Origin: Vibrio sp. SCSIO 43135
GTDB taxonomy: Bacteria > Pseudomonadota > Gammaproteobacteria > Enterobacterales > Vibrionaceae
DNA: 64,000 bases
Reading direction: 5' to 3'
NCBI RefSeq assembly: GCF_023716665.1
Contig: NZ_CP071859.1
Location: 1,860,001-1,924,000 of the forward strand
Position 1 is the stretch's first letter. Each line of letters begins with the position of its first letter. A program made the position numbers and the translations under genes. Shown here in pieces: positions 28,213-36,889 of this stretch. A model generated the notes under the pieces. It had not been told where the DNA came from. It saw nothing but the letters and a program-made list of their open reading frames with translations, and ran no database searches.

Positions 28213-28977
28213 ATGTATACGATAGATAACAAGTACATAGTGGATGGAAACACAAACACCCTAAAGCTCAATAGCAACGGAGAAGTAATTCAGATCGGAA
28301 GACAAGATTTTAATGTACTTTGGGTATTGTGTGATCATGCTGGAGAAGTAGTGAGTAAGGAATCACTGCTCAATTCTGCGTGGGAAGGTAAAATTGTCTC
28401 ACAAAGCTCTCTTACGCAATCAATAAAAAACATACGTCAATATTTAGGCGACACAGGTCGAACACAGAAATATATAAAGACTGTCAGTGGAAAAGGATAC
28501 TTACTAAATATTGATTGCATTACTAATAATGATGTAGATGAATCATTCAGTAAAAATCCTCTACCTCGGGTAGCTGAAGACGAAAGTTTCGGTTTATCTT
28601 CGGCTAAGCTAATTCCATACATAAAGAGTTGGAAGTGGCACGCAGTGATGACTCTCATAGTTGTATTTACAATAAATACCGCTTTCACATGGCTCGATTA
28701 CTCAGAGGACAGTGCTCTACTGTCCTCGCTGAAAACATATAAAAGTGGAAAGCTGACTATACACTCTGATTATATCATCTCGGGGGAAGAGCTTGAGAAA
28801 GACAAAGCACTACTAAATAAAATCCGACATGCCTTTCTTTACATTCACAAAGATAATATATCGATATCAATAATTAAGTTGGATGGCCAAATAGTCAACA
28901 AACTATACAAAACTAAAGAGAATAATACTGCAAACATGGCTATTCATCTGTTCAAAGAGGAATTGAATAATGCGTAA
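28213..28977 (+). CDS. ToxR/VtrA-like transmembrane transcription regulator
   Basis: The 254-residue protein has an N-terminal OmpR/ToxR winged helix (about 20-100: LKLNSNGEVIQIGRQDFNVLWVLCDHAGEVVSKESLL, SLTQSIKNIRQYLGD, YIKTVSGKGYLL), a linker, one membrane helix (about 142-161) and a periplasmic domain of about 93 residues. Size and layout are those of VtrA, the bile-sensing regulator of V. parahaemolyticus, and of ToxR, TcpP and GrvA. The stop codon overlaps a small gene coding a periplasmic partner, the hallmark of co-component systems. No type III secretion genes are nearby, so the target genes must differ from those of VtrA. The family is clear; orthology to VtrA is inferred. Confidence 0.85.
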   Translation: MYTIDNKYIVDGNTNTLKLNSNGEVIQIGRQDFNVLWVLCDHAGEVVSKESLLNSAWEGKIVSQSSLTQSIKNIRQYLGDTGRTQKYIKTVSGKGYLLNIDCITNNDVDESFSKNPLPRVAEDESFGLSSAKLIPYIKSWKWHAVMTLIVVFTINTAFTWLDYSEDSALLSSLKTYKSGKLTIHSDYIISGEELEKDKALLNKIRHAFLYIHKDNISISIIKLDGQIVNKLYKTKENNTANMAIHLFKEELNNA

Positions 28978-29476
28978 AATTGTATTCACTCTAGTAGGTG
29001 CTTCTTTAATGTCATTTAATTTAGGCTCCTACTACTACTTTGAATTAAAGGACCAGGGAGAAAACATTTATTCTTCCAGTTATACAGTAGAGGATCTGGA
29101 TAGCAACTACAGTGCCGAAGTAGACATAGAAACATATATCGACGGTGGTATTTATGCACTGCTCACAAGAGTCAAAGAGTCAAAAGATGAGAACTATTTA
29201 AATGCTGAAATAAAAACCACAGGTAGGTTTACGAATGAAACTCATGATACTGACATCTTCAGAGCAGATGATACTAGATACCTATACAAGGAAAAGAAAG
29301 GTAATGCGAGAAAACTCCCTATTGCAAGAAAGAAAACAAGCGTTGCTAGGAAGTCCTCGAAGCTAAATTCAAACATAAGGCTATTCGAAGATGAAAATAC
29401 CATATCCATCTTATCGTATAGAAATGGTGGTCAAGTCTTGAGCTACCAAAAATCCGAGTTAAAGCAAGCGTATTAA
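28970..29476 (+). CDS. VtrC/ToxS-like periplasmic partner of the preceding regulator
   Basis: The 168-residue protein has one N-terminal hydrophobic anchor (about 4-24: IVFTLVGASLMSFNLGSYYYF) and a periplasmic domain rich in short beta strands (NIYSSSYTVEDL, YSAEVDIETYIDGGIYALLTRV, YLNAEIKTTGRF). It starts 8 nt inside the upstream regulator gene. In VtrA/VtrC the small partner forms a lipocalin-like barrel with the regulator and binds bile salts. Sequence identity within this class is low, so this call rests on size, topology and overlap. The C-terminal part is unusually lysine/arginine-rich (RKLPIARKKTSVARKSSK). Confidence 0.7.
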   Translation: MRKIVFTLVGASLMSFNLGSYYYFELKDQGENIYSSSYTVEDLDSNYSAEVDIETYIDGGIYALLTRVKESKDENYLNAEIKTTGRFTNETHDTDIFRADDTRYLYKEKKGNARKLPIARKKTSVARKSSKLNSNIRLFEDENTISILSYRNGGQVLSYQKSELKQAY

Positions 29477-29488
29477 GAACCAATTACT

Positions 29489-29803
29489 ATGGCGTATCCA
29501 AAACTCACACAAAAGGAGTTTTTACATAAAGCCACATTAAGGTGGGGAGATAAATACGGCTACCAACAAGCCTTATACCGTAACAGTCGAACCCAACTTA
29601 AAATTTATTGTAAAAAGCACAAGTCTTATTTTCTACAAACGCCAAAGTCTCATTTCTATACCAAGCATGAATGCTGCCCGCTTTGTTATAAAGAAGTCTC
29701 TGGCACCTTCCAAAATGAATGGCGTTTGATAGAGCAAAAGGAAGAAGCTTTAAACATTCAACATCAAAAGCTCATAAATCAAGTACTAAGCGATGAAGGA
29801 TAG
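29489..29803 (+). CDS. Small DUF723-like zinc-ribbon protein
   Basis: The 104-residue protein has the pattern WGDKYGYQQALYRNSRTQLKIYCKKHKSYFLQTPKSHF...CCPLCYKE. This matches the repeated DUF723-type motif (gdKYdY...Y.n...k..I.C..H..F.q.p..H....CP.C), with Cys/His positions that could hold zinc. Such modules occur in phage and mobile-element proteins, often as DNA-binding parts of endonucleases; here there is one module and no nuclease. It follows the VtrC-like gene by 12 nt and ends at a terminator, so it may be the third gene of that operon. Confidence 0.6.
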   Translation: MAYPKLTQKEFLHKATLRWGDKYGYQQALYRNSRTQLKIYCKKHKSYFLQTPKSHFYTKHECCPLCYKEVSGTFQNEWRLIEQKEEALNIQHQKLINQVLSDEG

Positions 29804-29829
29804 TGCCCAACCAAAAGGTTGGGCATTTT
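29804..29829 (+). terminator. Rho-independent terminator
   Basis: A perfect 9-bp stem (TGCCCAACC with GGTTGGGCA) with an AAAA loop is followed by TTTTA. It overlaps the stop of the DUF723-like gene and closes the VtrA/VtrC-like operon. Confidence 0.85.
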
Positions 29830-29830
29830 A

Positions 29831-30307
29831 TTAATCTAAACGTTCTAAGCTCTTTTCCGGTGGGATTAACTTAATAGTACTTCCGATAGCTATACCAGAG
29901 GTTAATCTTTCTGCTGGGTTGGATATATCACACTGAAAAGATTGGAAATCGTGCTGTCCATTTACAATGAGTGTCTGACTACACAGATTCGGAGGCTGAT
30001 ATTCCAGCCTGATTGAAAATGAGTCACTAAGCCAAGAGCCATCGAATGTCATGTATCTAGGCCCTTCTTCTTCCGAGCAGCCTGTAATGTTTTGGTTATC
30101 AATATACGAAAGGAGCACAGAAGTTGCGAATGGTGGTGCTTGAGTTGGGTTGTCGGCGGCTGTGGGTAACCAGCAATTCTGCTCTTGATACTCCGAAAAG
30201 TTCACCGGCGAAGATGAGCTGTTTTGTACCACAAAATCCCATGGGACTACATTGTTGGCAGAAGCCGTTGCTGAAATAATCGATAAGGTAAGTAGTAATT
30301 TTTTCAT
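29831..30307 (-). CDS. Secreted hypothetical protein
   Basis: I do not recognise this 158-residue protein. It starts with a clean signal peptide (MKKLLLTLSIISATASA, then NNVVPWDF). The mature part is Ser/Pro/Gln-rich with four cysteines (CWLP, CSEE, LCSQ, FQCD) that could form two disulfides, suggesting a small beta-rich periplasmic or secreted domain. It is a single gene convergent with the VtrA/VtrC-like operon. Its ribosome site (AGGAG, 6 nt before the ATG) lies inside a stem-loop, listed separately. Confidence 0.7.
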   Translation of the reverse strand: MKKLLLTLSIISATASANNVVPWDFVVQNSSSSPVNFSEYQEQNCWLPTAADNPTQAPPFATSVLLSYIDNQNITGCSEEEGPRYMTFDGSWLSDSFSIRLEYQPPNLCSQTLIVNGQHDFQSFQCDISNPAERLTSGIAIGSTIKLIPPEKSLERLD

Positions 30308-30313
30308 TTCTAA

Positions 30314-30334
30314 CTCCTAGTTTCACTAAAGGAG
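30314..30334 (-). promoter_or_regulatory. Stem-loop covering the ribosome site of the secreted hypothetical gene
   Basis: On the minus strand CTCC pairs with GGAG and TAGT with ACTA around a GAA loop, with a two-base bulge. The GGAG is the Shine-Dalgarno sequence of the gene starting at 30307. Folding would hide the ribosome site, which suggests thermal or trans-acting RNA control. Confidence 0.4.
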
Positions 30335-30496
30335 ATTTAAATCTAATAGCTTTACGCAACTCCTTTTGTGACCTGCTACGAAGAGAAATCCAAGCACATA
30401 TAACCTTTACTCGCTTTGGAAAGTGAGTTTTGAAATTTGTACCCCGTAATATTCAAAATTGATACTAGTGAAAACACACCCACGCAAGAAACATTA

Positions 30497-30524
30497 AAAA
30501 GCCCGGCTCTATGGCCGGGCTTTT
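30497..30524 (-). terminator. Terminator of the GH18 chitinase gene
   Basis: A perfect 11-bp stem (AAAAGCCCGGC with GCCGGGCTTTT) with a 6-nt loop lies just past the chitinase stop codon and ends in T residues on the minus strand. Confidence 0.88.
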
Positions 30525-30536
30525 GCAGCTACAGCG

Positions 30537-33161
30537 TTATTTTATTTTTTTCCATTGAAGATCTACCCAAGATGGGTCAGCTGCGATCCCAGGTAAAAAG
30601 GCTTCATCGTTACAGTTTGCAGACCAAGCTCCAAAACATTGATAAATACCATCACCAACAAACTCTACGGTAGTTCCATCTTGATAGTTACCGAAACCAT
30701 CTGGATAGATGTAGTCAGCTTCCGTACTCGGTTTTTCCTTGACTGCGACAAGCAAAGTATCAGTGCTGGTTTCGTCAAACACATCGGTCACAGTAAGAGA
30801 AACCTCGTACTCTCCTGCTTCTTGCGGCATAAAGCTGTAATCACTGCCATCAAATCTCGAGACTACTGGTGAGCCGTTTAGCGTCACTTCCCAGTTCTGT
30901 GAAAGCTCTTCTTCAAGTTCATCCGTTGAGGCAGAACCTAGTAGAACGGCGGTCCCCACTACTGGGTTTTCTGTTTGCAACTCGATCGCTGCTTTCGGCG
31001 GTTCATTACTATTTGGGTCACCAATAACTCGTAAGGTATCTGTTGCTGTAGCTAGAACACTTTCACCGTCTGATACCGCAATCGAAAACTCAACATCATA
31101 CTCTGGCTTGTTCACCAGACTAGAAAGGTCAATGTCAGCCGGGTTCGATGAATTATCGACAAACTTAACCCCCTCATTCGTTTCCCAGTCAAACTCGACA
31201 TAGCTATTATCTGGGTTTTTAATATTTGCTGTTAACGAGAGATCATTACCTTCAGCAATATAATATTCCGAAGGAAAATCAATGGACTCAATCGACACAT
31301 TCACTGGTTCAGAAATAGGTTTTACCGTGTACGTCATAAAATCTTGTACAACTTTACCATCAGCCAATTGAGCGCTCAGTTTAAAGACAATTTCTAGGCT
31401 ATGCTCAATCGGTTGCTCCGCAGCGATTGAAAAATAGGTTTCAAGGCTAGAACTATCATCTATAACGATGTCGCTATGCGTTACACCTTCTCCTTGAATT
31501 TGCCAGACTGACCATTTCGTCGCTTCAATTTCACTGGCGTTAGTAACAGCTCCACTCAAAGAATACTGTTTTCCTTCTTCCCATTCGACTTCAACGTTCC
31601 CCCCTGCTTCAACGCTTGGAAGAGAGGCTCCATCATCATAAATGTGTGTCAGCTCTGCACACTCTTCAGGCGTAATGTTGTCACCACAAGTATTAATAAT
31701 GTTTTCCATATTAATCACTGATGTTTCAACTTCGTAGCCCAAACCCTCTCTCGCGGCGTTAAGCATTAAGCCTTCATCTTGGTCTGCCATCCAAGTGAAA
31801 ATGCCACCTAAGTTATGTTTTTGTACATATTGAGATTTTGCATACACGGTTCTTGGCGTATCCAGTGTTTTGAATATGCCACCTTCATCTCGATATAAAT
31901 AGTCGGCATTAGCTTGGGCATCGGTGAATAGTTTATAGCCATTAATAGGGTTAAGACCTGTTTCGTCTGCGCGAGTATAATTGGTAAATACATCATTGAT
32001 AGCTGTCACAGCCCCCTCAAACGTACCCACGACAATGCCATTGCCTCTCGTAAAGTTCCCTTTTAGAGGGCTATGAGACTCAATTTCAGCTTTTGTCGCA
32101 TTTCGACTGTAGTTGGCATAGCCTATTTGTATATTTTGAGGATTAACGCCGAGTTCGTTGATCATATATTGAATTGAAGTATCTGAAGACCAATCACTGT
32201 TTTCGTTTTTCATCAAGTTGGTATGGTGCGTAAGTTGTTCTGCCCATGTCTCACCAAAGAAGTCGTAAGTCATTAGGTGAATTGTATCCACGCCAGAATC
32301 AACTAAGCTCTTTAACTCTGCCGCATCAATTTTGTCTTGTGGCGCCCCAGAGGCAATGCCAATTCTCACATCATCTCGCCCCTTAGCGACAAGAGCTTGT
32401 TTCAGCTCTGCAACAAACTCACCGTAGTTACGCGCATCATTTTCAGGATCAAATACGTTCTCAGGAGCCCCCAGAATACCTGGATATTCCCAATCTATAT
32501 CGAGCTGGCTAACAAAAGGGTATGCTGTCACGAACTCAATTAAGCTATCGATTAAAATGTGGCGATTTTCTGGTTTCACCGCATCTGATGCGATGTTAGA
32601 TAAAGACCAACCAAAAATAGAAATTGCAATCTTGGTATCGGTTTCCGCAGCAAGCTTTTTCATTACACCAAATAGACCACCATCGTCATCGCTCATCCAT
32701 TTACCATCCCAGTCACCATCTATGCCCGCACTTGGGAATGCTTTACGCAGATCAGCAAATGAATCAGTTGTCATCAATTCAAACTTTTTACCTCCATTTG
32801 CATCACATTCGTTCTCCAACGCTATCACTGAACTTGTAATTGAAGGGTCGCCGATTTCGGTTCCACATAATCCAAAGAAAGAAAGGATTACAGTATCGTA
32901 TTTTGAAAGCGCTTCAATTGACGGTTCATAGCCTTGCTGAAAATGCGTCCAGTTAGACAGGTAAGCCGACACTTTAGGTTTCGACGCATCACTTCGATAG
33001 GTATTAAAGGTGTTTTTTGATGCATCGACTTTCTCATAAGTTAATCCTTGGCCTGTTTCCCAAGGTGCAGAGTGAACCGAAGTACTAATAAGTGGGGTGA
33101 CGGCTAGTGAACTAGCCACAAAAATAGCGGTCGCAGTTTTGTTGAGTTTAAAATGTTTCAT
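30537..33161 (-). CDS. Secreted GH18 chitinase with Ig/PKD-like domains and CBM5/12
   Basis: I start at MKHFKLNKTATAIFVASSLA, which has GAGG about 10 nt upstream and a proper signal peptide (cleavage near HSA, residue 31), giving 874 residues. The catalytic GH18 domain (about 60-470) has the substrate strand KIAISIFGWSLS and the motif QLDIDWEYPG with Asp221, Asp223 and catalytic Glu225, then VDTIHLMTYDFFG. About three Ig/PKD-like domains follow (one reads AAIELQTENPVVGTAVLLGSAST), and a chitin-binding CBM5/12 (about 815-874, DYIYPDGFGNYQDG...CFGAW). It cleaves beta-1,4-linked N-acetylglucosamine chains outside the cell. It is close to gbpA and a large repeat lipoprotein, forming a chitin-use block. 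Confidence 0.92.
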   Translation of the reverse strand: MKHFKLNKTATAIFVASSLAVTPLISTSVHSAPWETGQGLTYEKVDASKNTFNTYRSDASKPKVSAYLSNWTHFQQGYEPSIEALSKYDTVILSFFGLCGTEIGDPSITSSVIALENECDANGGKKFELMTTDSFADLRKAFPSAGIDGDWDGKWMSDDDGGLFGVMKKLAAETDTKIAISIFGWSLSNIASDAVKPENRHILIDSLIEFVTAYPFVSQLDIDWEYPGILGAPENVFDPENDARNYGEFVAELKQALVAKGRDDVRIGIASGAPQDKIDAAELKSLVDSGVDTIHLMTYDFFGETWAEQLTHHTNLMKNENSDWSSDTSIQYMINELGVNPQNIQIGYANYSRNATKAEIESHSPLKGNFTRGNGIVVGTFEGAVTAINDVFTNYTRADETGLNPINGYKLFTDAQANADYLYRDEGGIFKTLDTPRTVYAKSQYVQKHNLGGIFTWMADQDEGLMLNAAREGLGYEVETSVINMENIINTCGDNITPEECAELTHIYDDGASLPSVEAGGNVEVEWEEGKQYSLSGAVTNASEIEATKWSVWQIQGEGVTHSDIVIDDSSSLETYFSIAAEQPIEHSLEIVFKLSAQLADGKVVQDFMTYTVKPISEPVNVSIESIDFPSEYYIAEGNDLSLTANIKNPDNSYVEFDWETNEGVKFVDNSSNPADIDLSSLVNKPEYDVEFSIAVSDGESVLATATDTLRVIGDPNSNEPPKAAIELQTENPVVGTAVLLGSASTDELEEELSQNWEVTLNGSPVVSRFDGSDYSFMPQEAGEYEVSLTVTDVFDETSTDTLLVAVKEKPSTEADYIYPDGFGNYQDGTTVEFVGDGIYQCFGAWSANCNDEAFLPGIAADPSWVDLQWKKIK

Positions 33162-33262
33162 TGAGATGAGCCTCATTTGGATGGAAAGTTCAGTCCAATT
33201 AAGATGCTCACAACAACATCTAAAGTATTGATGAATTAGTGATAAATACCTCTTTAAATTAT

Positions 33263-33290
33263 AAAGCCTACCCATAAAGGTAGGCTTTTA
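33263..33290 (-). terminator. Terminator of the Big-2 repeat lipoprotein gene
   Basis: A perfect 10-bp stem (AAAGCCTACC with GGTAGGCTTT) with a 6-nt loop lies just after the stop codon on the minus strand, so this gene and the chitinase are separate transcripts. Confidence 0.8.
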
Positions 33291-33293
33291 CTA

Positions 33294-36200
33294 TTAATAC
33301 CAAGTGCTAGACCAACCTGAATAGCAGATTGCCAGTCTTGGCATATCATCCTCGACAGATCCGGCTTTCTCCGTCCATGGGTTGTATGCAAAGCGGTCGC
33401 TACCTGTGCTGCCCCATACAGGCATTCCATCTGTATCATCGACCTCAATATCATCTTGCCATTGCGACTTATCAAGCTTAAAGAAACCATCTAGTGATTG
33501 AACGTTAAGTGGCATAGCGTCCCCGCCTCCTTCACCATCACCAGGAGTCACGCTTGTATACCCCATCGCATAACAATACTCTTGAGACTGAGAACGACTG
33601 AATAATGCGAATTCGACTGGAGAACCCTCAATGAAATAGCGGTAGCTACCCTCGTACTCAGCACCGACACGGTTTGCCTGTTCTGTTGTTGCTGGATAGA
33701 AGTAGTGTTGCCCTTGCGCGCCTTCTAGTGGAAGACTATAGCTTGGTAACGTTGTCGATTTTATATCCAACAATATCTCAAACGAGGCCACCGTATCCGG
33801 TTTAGTATCGGTGGTCGTAACATTTACCGTAACAGGGTATCGCCCTGTACTGTTTGGGAAAATAACACTCTCCTTGGTTCGAAAACCACCTGGCACGTAA
33901 GACAAGTGGTAGTCAACGCTTTGCTCATTAAATAGTCTTTCCTTACGCCCATCAGCGTGCTCTTGCCAAACATATAACATCTGATGCTGATACTGCTCGG
34001 CATCAAGCACAGGTAACCCCGAACCATCGTCAATTGGAAGTTGATTGTTAGGATTGCCATTGCTTGTCATAAAAGTACGAATCACTTCTGGTTTTATAAC
34101 TGTTACTTGAATAGTGTGCTGTTTTCCGTTGTATTTTGCTGTTAGATCCGTTGTTCCCTCAGCTAGGGCTGTAACCTTGCCGTTCGTATCAACACTTGCA
34201 ACATCAGTGTTGACCACTTCCCATTCTGGTACAATCTGTGACACGTGGCCATTGGCATAAATAGCTAGAGCAGTCGCGTTTGTTTCTTCCGTTAGGTATA
34301 AAACGTTTTTTTCGATCGTTGAAACAATAGCAACTAAAGTATCACTTAAGCTTTCATCAATAGTGACTTCAATTGGCCCAATTGCGAGAGTACTGTATAA
34401 GCCAGAGATACTTTCCTCTCCCGCAGATTTAGCCGAGACCCAACCGTCTGAGGTGATGTTAACTTTATCGTTATCTGCGGTCCAAACAACGTCACTGGTG
34501 ATATCTTCAGTCGCGCCACCTTCATAAACGGCAGTCGCAACCAACTGAGTCGTTTGATCTACATAAATTGAAGAATCCTTTACATACCCTAAAACATCGA
34601 CCAACTCACCCGCATCAATGACAGTAACCGCCACTGAGGCGCTTGTAATGTTATCAATTTCAGCACTAACTGAAACATCAGCTATCGCAACATCACTCGC
34701 TGCGTTACCCGGATGTAAAGGATCAAAAACAAATTCTGGAGCACTCGAAATCCAAACAACTTCGTCTGTTAAGTCTCTTGTAGAGTTGTTGTCATAAATA
34801 CCTATAGCGTGAAATGCTTGAACATGCCCCTTGATAACTTCTGATTGTTTTGGCGTCACTTCAATTGATACTAAGCTACGATCTGAAACTGTGATTGTTC
34901 CACTCGCCTGCGCACCGAGGAATTCAACCGTAAAGTTTGTACTGCCTTCTTTTACTGCGGTAACTTCACCACCAATTTCACTGACGACATCGGTGTCACT
35001 AAATGTAAAGTGGGCCCCAGAAGTAATTGATTCAGTTGAACCATCATCGTAAACAGCAGTAATCACAACATCCGCTTTTTCGCCAATACCTAACTCAATA
35101 TCTGCGTTCTGCACAATAATTGAAGAGATCTCAATGTCAGCGATTGTTAACTTTGCGGTTGCAGATACTTTACTGTCTGGCTCATTCACCGTGATTTCAA
35201 CCGGGTTAGCTGATGGCATTACACCTGTTGATATGACGCCTCCCTTACCATCGTAGGTCACTTCTGAATCAGAGCTAGCCCAAGAGACCGAGCTAGTTAA
35301 ATCAACTACGCCGCCGTTGCTATAAATGCCCATGGCAGTGAAATCTAAGCTCCCACCTAGTCTCATATTTGTCGTAGCTGGGGTGAGCATGATACGTTCG
35401 AGCATTGCGCTTTCCACAGTTACAACCGTGCTGCCTTTAACACCTTGCCAAGATGCAAAAATGGAGGATTCTCCAGCAGACTGAGCCAATACTTCGCCGG
35501 CTTCATCTGTTAGAGTGAGCACTTCTTGGTTTGCGGACTCCCAATTTGCGAGCTCAGTGATATCAACGTATGTTTGAGAGTCATAAATAGCTAACGCGTA
35601 CAATTGAGTCGTCCACCCTTGAGGCAACAACACCTCACCTGGAACAATTTGAATCGACTCTAAATCAGCTTCTACACCGATAACTTCAGATTTTGTCACG
35701 AATTCATGGTACATCGCTTCAATAGTTGAAGCTCCTTCTTCCCTTTGAGTTATCACGCCCGAAGAATCAACAGCTACGATGCTTGGTGAAGTTGATTGCC
35801 ATTGTATCCGTTGAGGGTCGAGAGGAAGGGAGCTGCCATCAGAGAACTGCCCCATCACTGTCAGTTTATGCTTGCCGCCTACAGGGAGAGTTTTATTACT
35901 TTCAGTGATCTGAACCTTAGTCACAGATTCGTCACCAACAGTGACGTGCAATTCGTTACTTTTTACGCCATCAAGGCTCGCTAGAACCCCAGTCGAACCA
36001 GTAGCTTCGCCAGTTGCGAAACCAGATTGATCAAGCGATATCTGTTGTTCGTCTGAAGTTGTGTTCCAATTTACTTTATCAGTTAGCACTTCCTGTTGGT
36101 TGTCGCTGTATGTTCCTATCGCGACAAAATTTACTGTGGAGTCGGGTTGAATTAATACCCCTTCAGATGCACTTCTGGTAGTTTCCGTGACAGGGGATAT

Positions 36201-36326
36201 TTGCAGTTCGATTAGTTCTTTCTGAGGTTGAGTTGGAGGGGGGGTAGTTACACCTCCACTATCATCATCGCACCCTACTAACGTAGCGAGCGATAAACAC
36301 AGTGCTGAAAAGCCTTTAACTTTCAT
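33294..36326 (-). CDS. Large lipoprotein with about eight Big-2 (bacterial Ig-like) repeats
   Basis: The 1010-residue protein has a lipoprotein signal (MKVKGFSALCLSLATLVGC, lipobox LVGC) followed by acidic DDDSGG, which favours outer-membrane placement. From about residue 40 to 740 there are about eight repeats of the Big-2 type, each with a core like VNWNTTS...ISLDQSGFATG...GVLASLDG, VVWTADNDKVNITSDGWVSAKSAG or ASVDTNGKVTALAEGTTDLTAKYNG. The C-terminal 260 residues (from about RTFMTSNGNPNNQLP) resemble nothing I can name and end in CYSGWSSTWY. Big-2 repeats occur in adhesins such as intimin and invasin. Lying between a chitinase and gbpA, a role in surface attachment is likely but inferred. 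Confidence 0.85.
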   Translation of the reverse strand: MKVKGFSALCLSLATLVGCDDDSGGVTTPPPTQPQKELIELQISPVTETTRSASEGVLIQPDSTVNFVAIGTYSDNQQEVLTDKVNWNTTSDEQQISLDQSGFATGEATGSTGVLASLDGVKSNELHVTVGDESVTKVQITESNKTLPVGGKHKLTVMGQFSDGSSLPLDPQRIQWQSTSPSIVAVDSSGVITQREEGASTIEAMYHEFVTKSEVIGVEADLESIQIVPGEVLLPQGWTTQLYALAIYDSQTYVDITELANWESANQEVLTLTDEAGEVLAQSAGESSIFASWQGVKGSTVVTVESAMLERIMLTPATTNMRLGGSLDFTAMGIYSNGGVVDLTSSVSWASSDSEVTYDGKGGVISTGVMPSANPVEITVNEPDSKVSATAKLTIADIEISSIIVQNADIELGIGEKADVVITAVYDDGSTESITSGAHFTFSDTDVVSEIGGEVTAVKEGSTNFTVEFLGAQASGTITVSDRSLVSIEVTPKQSEVIKGHVQAFHAIGIYDNNSTRDLTDEVVWISSAPEFVFDPLHPGNAASDVAIADVSVSAEIDNITSASVAVTVIDAGELVDVLGYVKDSSIYVDQTTQLVATAVYEGGATEDITSDVVWTADNDKVNITSDGWVSAKSAGEESISGLYSTLAIGPIEVTIDESLSDTLVAIVSTIEKNVLYLTEETNATALAIYANGHVSQIVPEWEVVNTDVASVDTNGKVTALAEGTTDLTAKYNGKQHTIQVTVIKPEVIRTFMTSNGNPNNQLPIDDGSGLPVLDAEQYQHQMLYVWQEHADGRKERLFNEQSVDYHLSYVPGGFRTKESVIFPNSTGRYPVTVNVTTTDTKPDTVASFEILLDIKSTTLPSYSLPLEGAQGQHYFYPATTEQANRVGAEYEGSYRYFIEGSPVEFALFSRSQSQEYCYAMGYTSVTPGDGEGGGDAMPLNVQSLDGFFKLDKSQWQDDIEVDDTDGMPVWGSTGSDRFAYNPWTEKAGSVEDDMPRLAICYSGWSSTWY

Positions 36327-36506
36327 ATTTCCATTCCTAAATAGTATTTTCCTTACTTTTATATGAGTTGAACCTAATTTCTCCCCAGAGATAAAAGCAG
36401 CGCGAAAAATCTAGCAACGCATAACTATAAATTCATAATGAAAGGGTAACTATTGAATGAAAAATTGCTGATCAAAATATAATAGTGACCAATTTAAAAC
36501 GAGAAT

Positions 36507-36641
36507 AAAAAAAACCCCCAACACGAAAGGCATTAAGTGCTAGGGGCTAACGGTCTACAGGAGTCAAGTAGACAATAAGGTATTATTCCGGGACGTCAAA
36601 GCTAAGGTTGGCACCTAGTCAATGCTAAGACACAGCAATTA
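36507..36641 (-). ncRNA. Candidate small RNA upstream of the Big-2 lipoprotein gene
   Basis: A strong rho-independent terminator stands alone between two genes. On the minus strand CCCCTAGCAC pairs with GTGTTGGGGG (10 bp including two G-T pairs), followed by eight T residues (36514-36507). No coding frame with a start precedes it on that strand before gbpA, which is on the other strand. A 6-bp hairpin (36553-36573) exposes TTGACTCCT, an anti-Shine-Dalgarno-like loop that could be a seed. A TATATT box near 36654-36649 would start a transcript of about 135 nt. Motif copy 5 sits just before that box. The terminator is certain; the 5' end is an estimate. Confidence 0.6.
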
Positions 36642-36661
36642 AGCCTGAAATATATAAGATA

Positions 36662-36679
36662 ATAAATAGTGGTTTACCG
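36662..36679 (-). promoter_or_regulatory. Regulatory motif copy 5 (CGGNWAACCACTANNTAY)
   Basis: The minus strand reads CGGTAAACCACTATTTAT. It points toward the candidate sRNA and ends 7 nt before the possible -10 box, so a bound activator would sit over the -35 region. It lies 210 nt before gbpA on the other strand and 335 nt before the Big-2 lipoprotein gene. Confidence 0.6.
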
Positions 36680-36889
36680 CACAATTTAAATCATACAGAA
36701 ATAAATCATACTTTCATTATACAACCATAAAGTGAAGATATAAGACAATAAGTAAGTTTTATATTAATAAATATATTTACACTTCCAATTTCAATTATTG
36801 AATTTATAGTAGCTCCCGAACAACAGCCTTGTTCAGAAAATTAAAGTCCATATTAATTAAAGATAAACACTACGAATATAGAGTTCCTT
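36680..36889 (+). other. AT-rich leader and promoter region of gbpA
   Basis: This stretch is very AT-rich and holds the gbpA promoter and leader. I see no open frame or hairpin of note. The ribosome site is weak (GAGTTCC about 4 nt before the ATG). Confidence 0.4.

Noticed and set aside
33254..33490. Minus-strand frame overlapping the end of the Big-2 lipoprotein gene
   Set aside because: It lies within the coding region and terminator of the real gene and has no ribosome site.
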